Assembly (NCBI GenBank): GCA_016932145.1 | Contig: JAFGDI010000290.1 | Coordinates: 1 to 10,978 of the forward strand | Origin: Sedimentisphaerales bacterium | Lineage (GTDB): Bacteria; Planctomycetota; Phycisphaerae; Sedimentisphaerales; SM23-30 | Reading direction: 5' to 3' | Length of the DNA stretch: 10,978 nt | In this document: positions 7,000 to 10,978 of the stretch, one piece after another | How positions within the stretch are numbered: the first letter of the stretch is position 1 | Layout: the number at the start of each line of letters is the position of its first letter | The notes under the pieces: generated by a model | Databases searched by the model: none | What the model was told of the DNA's origin: nothing | The model's input: only the letters and a program-made list of their open reading frames with translations | Made by a program: the position numbers and the translations under genes

Positions 7000-7554
7000 A
7001 GGCGATGAAGAAGGCACAGTAAGTAAAGCAATTCCGGATTGCGATGCTAGTGCCTTAAGACTCGCTGGAGTCTAGGAAAATAAGACTCATGGATGAGCAT
7101 GCCAGTGATCCTGGAATTGGACAATCAGGATCAGGCAGATTGTGAAAAGGAGTTTGCAACGGAGTTGCTGCTTTATTTCGCTGACATATAACAATGCCTT
7201 TCTGAGTAAAAGGCAACGGTTGTTGTGTGTGGTGGAACCCACTTCAAAACATCTCGTATTTATTCTCAAGTCGTTTAAGTAATCAAAATGCAGGATCACC
7301 GCATATAGAGGTGGTCGTAAATGGCGATTCCTGTGTATCTACAGCTTTCAGGACGGCAAGGTTGTGTATATCTTGCGCTGTGGGTAGCAAACTGGCCAAG
7401 GGTGCTGGTAGCAACAGGAAGGATTCTATTCTAATGCTAAGGCACTTTGCAGGAATCGCTTAAATCCTGACAGATCGGACCAGGACGAAATTACAGGAAT
7501 ATCGATCTGTTTGTGTGGACAGGCAAGAGCCTGCCTTGTCACGGAGGATAAACC
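7000..7554 (+). ncRNA. Candidate structured flagellin leader / CsrB-like RNA rich in GGA and CAGGA motifs
   Basis: No convincing protein is encoded here. In order, the RNA could form: AAGGCAC (7011-7017)/GTGCCTT (7050-7056) enclosing GCAAT/ATTGC (7028-7042); AGACTC/GAGTCT (7058-7073); CTCAT/ATGAG (7086-7097); a long stem 7100-7137 with GATCCTG/CAGGATC; GCAAC/GTTGC with GGA loop (7156-7168); TGCCTTT/AAAGGCA (7195-7215), prolonged by AACAA/TTGTT; GTGG/CCAC (7229-7242); GATCACC/GGTGGTC (7294-7316); ACAGATCG/CGATCTGT (7470-7510); and CAGGC/GCCTG (7521-7534 area). I count about 21 GGA triplets, roughly double expectation, and seven CAGGA. This recalls CsrB/RsmZ decoy RNAs or CsrA-controlled leaders. 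Family membership is inference: many pairings are 5-8 bp, some CAGGA lie in stems, and no folding or alignment was possible. Alternatives are a plain long leader or decayed coding DNA. Confidence 0.4.
7543..7547 (+). promoter_or_regulatory. Flagellin Shine-Dalgarno, overlapping GGA motifs
   Basis: GGAGG sits seven bases before the ATG at 7555, a strong ribosome-binding site in contrast to the minus-strand genes, where none is obvious. The sequence ACGGAGGAT contains two overlapping GGA triplets, so a GGA-binding repressor such as CsrA could compete with the ribosome. A small hairpin (CAGGC, loop AAGA, GCCTG) ends about ten bases upstream. Confidence 0.75.
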
Positions 7555-9003
7555 ATGACGCGTATAAATACTAACATTTCAGCTTTGAATGGACTGAGTT
7601 CTCTTGCGAAGAACAACAAGTCACTCAGCACCAGCCTGCAGCGGCTGTCAACAGGTTTGCGAATCAACACCGCAAAGGACGATCCCGCCGGACTTATCGC
7701 TTCTGAGGTAATTCGCTCAGAAATGAAAGGTCTGGAATCAGGTATCAAAAACTCTGAAAGAGCGATGAATGTAATCGCAACAGCCGAAGGTGCTCTTAAT
7801 GAAGTATCCGCTCTGCTGATCGACATTCGTGGTCTCTTGATTGAGAACGCCAACACCGGCGGTATGTCCGAAGAGGAACTGGACGCTAATCAGCTCCAGG
7901 TTGACTCTGCGATCAATACTATTCAGCGTATAGCCAACGCCACCGAGTTTGAGGGTATTAAGCTCCTCAACGGTAACCTTGACTATGTACTGTCTGGTGT
8001 AGATGCAAACTTCATCCAGGACTACCAGATCGATAAGGCTAAACTCATCGATGGCGCTCCGATGTCGGTTGATGTCAATGTCATCGCCTCTGCTAACACC
8101 GGCTATCTGATGCTCTCAGTCAACACTACTCTGCTGACTGCCGCAGCTATTCAGATCGGTTCTAACAGAGGTAACACTGAGCTAACCTTTGCGGCTGGTA
8201 CCAGTGCAGTTAATATTGCTGCCAGCATAAACTCCGTTAAGGAAGTTACTGGTATCTCTGCTGCTGTAAGCACTAATGGCGACCAGATCAGACTCAGAAG
8301 CGTTGACTTCGGTACTAACGCTTATGCCAGTGTGGAAATGCTCAATGCCGGTACTATTAACAACTCTATATTTGAACTCAGAGATGCAGGTTCGGTCACA
8401 AGCTCAGCTAAGAACTATGGTTCCGATGCACAGGCTACCATCAATGGTTCGGCTGCCATAGCAAACGGCAAACTCCTTACCATCCGCACTAGTATGCTGG
8501 AAGGTACTTTCGAGTTGTCTGATGCTCAGGCTCTCGCTACCGGTACGGAAAGTTTTACTGTTACCGGCGGTGGTGCACAGTTCGCTATCGGCTCTAAGGT
8601 CGATGCGATCAATACCGAATCAGTTGGTATTATGTCCATAGCTCCTAATAAACTGGGAAATGCCGAAGACGGATATATCAACACTCTCAAGAGCGGACAG
8701 ACTAACGCCCTCACCGGCGAAAACCTTTACACCGCTCAGCGAATCGTCGATTCCGCGATACTCGATATCGCAGTATTGCGTGGTAAGCTAGGTGCCTTCC
8801 AGAAAAATACGCTTGAAACGAATATCAATTCGCTCACCGTTACTCTGGAAAATGTAACCGCAGCTGAATCGACCATCAGAGATGCTGATTTCGCTAAAGA
8901 AAGTTCAGCAATGACCAGAGCTCAGATACTGCAACAATCTAGCACATCGGTTCTGTCTATTGCTAACCAAACTCCTCAGAGCGTCCTGGCACTACTTGGC
9001 TAA
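7555..9003 (+). CDS. fliC: Flagellin (planctomycete type, with IN-motif middle domain)
   Basis: Structural subunit of the flagellar filament, exported by the flagellar type III apparatus and polymerised outside the cell. It has 482 residues. The N-terminal D0/D1 helices are canonical: TRINTNISALNGLSSLAKNN, LSTGLRINTAKDDPAGLIASE (about 31-51), NSERAMNVIATAEGALNEVSALL and TEFEGIKLLNG (about 130-140). The middle holds two flagellin hook-IN-like segments (about 206-263 and 294-322), then FTVTGGGAQFAIG (about 334-346) and LKSGQTNAL. The C-terminal D1/D0 part includes RGKLGAFQKNTLETNINSL, AESTIRDADFAKESSAMTRAQILQQ, and ends NQTPQSVLALLG. No cysteine was noticed. The start is fixed by the GGAGG seven bases upstream and by family alignment. 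It stands alone between a long structured leader and a terminator, so it is probably monocistronic. Regulation by sigma28 and by an RNA-binding repressor is inferred from the leader. Confidence 0.97.
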   Translation: MTRINTNISALNGLSSLAKNNKSLSTSLQRLSTGLRINTAKDDPAGLIASEVIRSEMKGLESGIKNSERAMNVIATAEGALNEVSALLIDIRGLLIENANTGGMSEEELDANQLQVDSAINTIQRIANATEFEGIKLLNGNLDYVLSGVDANFIQDYQIDKAKLIDGAPMSVDVNVIASANTGYLMLSVNTTLLTAAAIQIGSNRGNTELTFAAGTSAVNIAASINSVKEVTGISAAVSTNGDQIRLRSVDFGTNAYASVEMLNAGTINNSIFELRDAGSVTSSAKNYGSDAQATINGSAAIANGKLLTIRTSMLEGTFELSDAQALATGTESFTVTGGGAQFAIGSKVDAINTESVGIMSIAPNKLGNAEDGYINTLKSGQTNALTGENLYTAQRIVDSAILDIAVLRGKLGAFQKNTLETNINSLTVTLENVTAAESTIRDADFAKESSAMTRAQILQQSSTSVLSIANQTPQSVLALLG

Positions 9004-9227
9004 TTGCGAACTCGGTGACTTCCCTTTATGGGTCAGCCATTCGCTGGTTCACAATTAGTCTCCGCAGCCGGGAAACTCACCGGGCCGTATTACAGGTCAG
9101 TAGTGTACCTTAACGGACACAGTCTGTACGGCCAGTCAGATAAAGTCCGGCCGGAGAACGCAGGAACTGCGGAGTTTATCCTGCAATCCGGTTATAAGGA
9201 GTTTCACTTAAGGGTGACAACTCTTTA
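9001..9227 (+). ncRNA. Candidate structured 3' region of the flagellin mRNA
   Basis: Between the flagellin stop and its terminator the RNA can fold repeatedly. TAATTG-C-GAAC (9001-9011) pairs with GTTC-A-CAATTA (9047-9057), one mismatch. CTCCGCAG (9060-9067) is the exact complement of CTGCGGAG (9167-9174). Inside it GGCCGTA (9083-9089) pairs with TACGGCC (9127-9133), and inside that GTGT-A-CC (9103-9109) with GGACAC (9115-9120). TCCGGCCGGA (9146-9155) is a palindrome. A local hairpin 9160-9184 (GCAGGAACT, loop GCGG, AGTT-TAT-CCTGC) competes with the long-range pairing. Last, 9195-9227 forms a 13-bp stem with one bulge and one wobble. A 66-codon frame from 9028 shows no recognisable features and I do not call it. 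The role may be mRNA stability, a 3'-derived small RNA or a switch; none of the riboswitch classes I know was recognised. Confidence 0.4.
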
Positions 9228-9231
9228 GAGA

Positions 9232-9290
9232 GGCCCAAGCCTCCAACAGAAAAGTTTAACAGCTAACTGTTGAGAGGCTTGGGTCATTTT
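9232..9290 (+). terminator. Strong intrinsic terminator after flagellin
   Basis: GGCCCAAGCCTC (9232-9243) pairs with GAGGCTTGGGTC (9274-9285) with a single G-U wobble. The stem continues as CAACAG (9244-9249) with CTGTTG (9267-9272) across one bulged A (9273). This makes an 18-bp stem with a 17-base loop. The tract CATTTTA follows, with four T at 9287-9290. The T run is short but the stem is very stable. It separates flagellin from the MATE gene. Confidence 0.8.
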
Positions 9291-9385
9291 AAAATATAAC
9301 CCCTGACTCTGACGAACTCTGTACTGATCGGACATGGCAGCTATCGTCTGGGCAGGTCTTTTCAAGGGCTGTGACCGTCCATATT

Positions 9386-9392
9386 AAAGGAA
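9386..9392 (+). promoter_or_regulatory. Shine-Dalgarno that sets the MATE start
   Basis: AAAGGAA ends five bases before the ATG at 9398. A GTG at 9371 opens the same frame nine codons earlier but has no ribosome-binding site in front of it, so the ATG is preferred. Confidence 0.65.
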
Positions 9393-9397
9393 CAATC

Positions 9398-10861
9398 ATG
9401 CTTCTATCAATAGTTAAAAACAGATGGTGTGGTCCAGGGGGCATGGCTCATGTGCTGGCTATTGCTATTCCCATGATCCTGAGTACTTCAGCTCATACCG
9501 TTCAGATGTTCACTGACCGCATGTTCCTTAGCTGGCATTCATCTCTGGAATTTACCGCGTCCATGCAGGCTTCCATAACCTCCTTCACCCTTATCTGCTT
9601 TTTTATGGGTGTCACTGGCTATGCCAATACCTTTGTCGCACAGTACACCGGCAGTGGTCAGCATCATCGGGTTGGCCCTTCTATCTGGCAGGCAAATTAT
9701 TTCGCCATTATCGGCGGCTTGTTCATGCTTTTGCTCATTCCCTATGCTGACGAAATTTTCCGCTGGGTCGGCCATGAGCAGCAAGTGCAGGCATACGAAG
9801 TTACCTACTTCCGCATTATGTGCATTTCTGCTATTCCCGCTGTTCTTAACTCGGCTCTGGCCTGCTTCTATACCGGACGCGGTCAGACCTGGGTTGTCTT
9901 TTGGATAAATGTTGCTGCTACCATTATTAATATCGTCCTGGACTATATTATGATCTTCGGAAAGTATGGCTGCCCCGAATTGGGTATTGCCGGTGCCGGC
10001 TGGGCTACCGTCATAGCCACTGTCTTTTCCACCCTGTGCTATATTTATCTTTTCCTGGGCAGAGAAAACCGCCTGCGATATAATACCCTTGCCGGCCTGA
10101 AGCCGGACTGGCAGCTCTTTGGCCGTCTTATTAAATTCGGTTGCCCTAACGGGTTCCATTTCCTGCTCGATGTCGCCGGTTTTACACTCTTTATTATGTT
10201 TGTCGGCCGCCTGGGAAATCTCGAACTTGCGGCCAGTAATATGGCTTTTCAGCTTAATCATCTGGCCTTTTTCCCTATGATCGGTCTGGGGATTGCTATT
10301 TCTACTGTTACCGGCCATGCCCTGGGTGCCGATAAGCCAGATGAGGCGGTACGCGCCACCTGGTCTGCCTGCATTCTTTCTTTTGCTTATATGATTGTAA
10401 TGGCTTTGGGCTTCGTTTTATGTTATGACTTTTTCCTTATACCCTTTGCATCTATGGGTTCAGGTGCCGATGGCGGTATAACTTTTGAAGAGGTCAGACC
10501 AGTTGTTATTATTCTGCTGCGGTTTGTAGCTTTGTATTGCATTTTTGACACCGGCAATATCGTCTTTGCCGGCACACTTAAAGGGGCGGGTGACACTCGC
10601 TTTGTTATGTTCTGTTCGCTGGGTCTGTGCTGGGGGGTTATGGTATTGCCTACTATTCTGCTCACCGAAAATCATATCGGACCGGGTAATGGCCTCTATC
10701 TCAGTTGGATAGCTCTTACGCTTTTTGTCTGCCTCTTAGCCGGCGTATTTTACTTCCGCTTCGCCTGTGGCAAATGGAAATCAATGCGCGTAATCGAACA
10801 ACCAAAATTCCCCGTACTACCCGCCATACCATACTCCGAAGTGCCCGCCGACCTGGAATAA
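9398..10861 (+). CDS. MATE-family multidrug/metabolite efflux transporter
   Basis: Inner-membrane antiporter that exports organic cations or other small molecules using a Na+ or H+ gradient. From ATG 9398 it is 487 residues with about 12 hydrophobic helices in two homologous bundles. The N-lobe begins GPGGMAHVLAIAIPMILSTSAHTVQMFTDRMFLSW, the characteristic MATE first helix and loop. Further marks are NIVLDYIMIFGKYGCPELGIAGAGWATVIA near the end of the N-lobe, FGCPNGFHFLLDVAGFTLFIMFVGRLG opening the C-lobe, and FAGTLKGAGDTRFVMF, the conserved GxGDTR-type motif of helix 10-11. The tail is hydrophilic and proline-rich. It lies 108 bases beyond the flagellin terminator, so it is likely transcribed separately; I saw no clear promoter in that gap. 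The longest antisense frame inside it is a shadow. The substrate is unknown and a link to motility is not implied. Confidence 0.94.
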   Translation: MLLSIVKNRWCGPGGMAHVLAIAIPMILSTSAHTVQMFTDRMFLSWHSSLEFTASMQASITSFTLICFFMGVTGYANTFVAQYTGSGQHHRVGPSIWQANYFAIIGGLFMLLLIPYADEIFRWVGHEQQVQAYEVTYFRIMCISAIPAVLNSALACFYTGRGQTWVVFWINVAATIINIVLDYIMIFGKYGCPELGIAGAGWATVIATVFSTLCYIYLFLGRENRLRYNTLAGLKPDWQLFGRLIKFGCPNGFHFLLDVAGFTLFIMFVGRLGNLELAASNMAFQLNHLAFFPMIGLGIAISTVTGHALGADKPDEAVRATWSACILSFAYMIVMALGFVLCYDFFLIPFASMGSGADGGITFEEVRPVVIILLRFVALYCIFDTGNIVFAGTLKGAGDTRFVMFCSLGLCWGVMVLPTILLTENHIGPGNGLYLSWIALTLFVCLLAGVFYFRFACGKWKSMRVIEQPKFPVLPAIPYSEVPADLE

Positions 10862-10978
10862 TTCAATATCTGCCTTTGTACCACAATAAAACTTAGGGCG
10901 GTCAAGCCGCAACCAAGAGTAATAAGAAACAAGAAATAAGCTCAGGTTTCTCGCTTCGCTCGATACTAGTTTTATTTA
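10862..10978. other. Right-end non-coding stretch, no gene seen
   Basis: Downstream of the MATE stop there is only a small hairpin, GCGG (10899-10902 area) with CCGC around a five-base loop, not followed by a T run, and an A-rich stretch with AAGAAA-type repeats. Near the edge the stretch TCTCGCTTCGCTCGA resembles a self-complementary element that may belong to a gene or terminator beyond the window. No terminator for the MATE gene can be called with confidence. Confidence 0.3.

Noticed and set aside
7087..7463. Small open frames in the flagellin leader (minus 7087-7299, plus 7227-7463, and an 18-codon frame at 7089-7145)
   Set aside because: No recognisable domain and no convincing ribosome-binding site; hairpin content explains the sequence better. 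The 18-codon frame has only a distant AGGA.
7000..7554. Known large RNAs or riboswitches (c-di-GMP I/II, cobalamin, TPP, SAM, glycine, tmRNA, RNase P, SRP, group I/II intron)
   Set aside because: The conserved core sequences I know for these classes were looked for and not found; a covariance search would be needed to exclude a distant member.
7000..7554. Sigma54 promoter (GG-N10-GC) nearer to flagellin
   Set aside because: Candidate GG/GC pairs such as in the stretch near 7394 have the wrong spacing, and none has the fuller TGGCAC/TTGC context.
9028..9228. 66-codon open frame after flagellin
   Set aside because: No family resemblance, no Shine-Dalgarno, and it runs through strong RNA stems; left as possible chance frame.
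9539..10318. Long antisense open frame (259 codons) inside the MATE gene
   Set aside because: The encoded sequence is polar and low in recognisable motifs, while the plus strand is a clear MATE transporter; it is a shadow of that gene.
1..10978. CRISPR array, insertion sequence, tRNA, rRNA, phage or defence genes
   Set aside because: No regular direct repeats with spacers, no transposase or integrase motif, no terminal repeats, no tRNA-like TTCGA arm and no rRNA segment were seen.

Overview
The window looks like a chromosomal segment of a planctomycete (Planctomycetota, possibly Phycisphaerae-like). The main clue is the flagellin. Its N-terminus (INTN…LSTGLRIN…KDDPAGLIASE), its flagellin-IN-type middle segment and the block FTVTGGGAQFAIG…LKSGQTNAL ahead of the C-terminal helices match flagellins I associate with that phylum. 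This is recognition from memory, not a search. Base composition is moderate and no mobile element, CRISPR array, tRNA or rRNA was seen.

Layout. (1) 1-639 (+): 3' part of a histidine-phosphatase (phosphoglycerate-mutase-like) gene whose start lies just left of the window. (2) 645-685: a probable two-way terminator between convergent genes. (3) 678-1985 (-): APC-family amino acid permease with its own sigma70-like promoter, possibly giving a leaderless mRNA. (4) 2072-6506 (-): three-gene glycan cluster read leftwards: a DPM1/GtrB-like polyprenyl-phosphate glycosyltransferase, a large GT-C membrane glycosyltransferase, then a GT4 glycosyltransferase. The first two overlap and form a logical pair: one loads a sugar on a lipid carrier, the other uses it outside the membrane. 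(5) 6507-7554: a 1,048-base divergent gap with no convincing gene. It holds A-tracts, a sigma28 (FliA)-like promoter near 6967-6994, and then about 555 bases rich in hairpins. (6) 7555-9003 (+): flagellin with a strong Shine-Dalgarno. (7) 9001-9290: a structured 3' region ending in a strong intrinsic terminator. (8) 9398-10861 (+): MATE efflux transporter. (9) 10862-10978: no gene seen.

The most interesting element is the flagellin leader. It carries about 21 GGA triplets in about 555 bases, seven CAGGA pentamers between 7126 and 7498 (three fit CAGGA(U/A/C)G, the repeat of the CsrB family), and four short hairpins that present GGA in the loop. The flagellin Shine-Dalgarno itself contains GGA. 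This suggests either a CsrA-responsive leader controlling flagellin translation, or a CsrB-like decoy RNA made from the flagellar promoter and fused to or read into flagellin. Neither csrA nor fliW is in the window. The flagellin 3' region has a second set of nested and mutually exclusive pairings. These are readings by eye without folding software, covariation or expression data.
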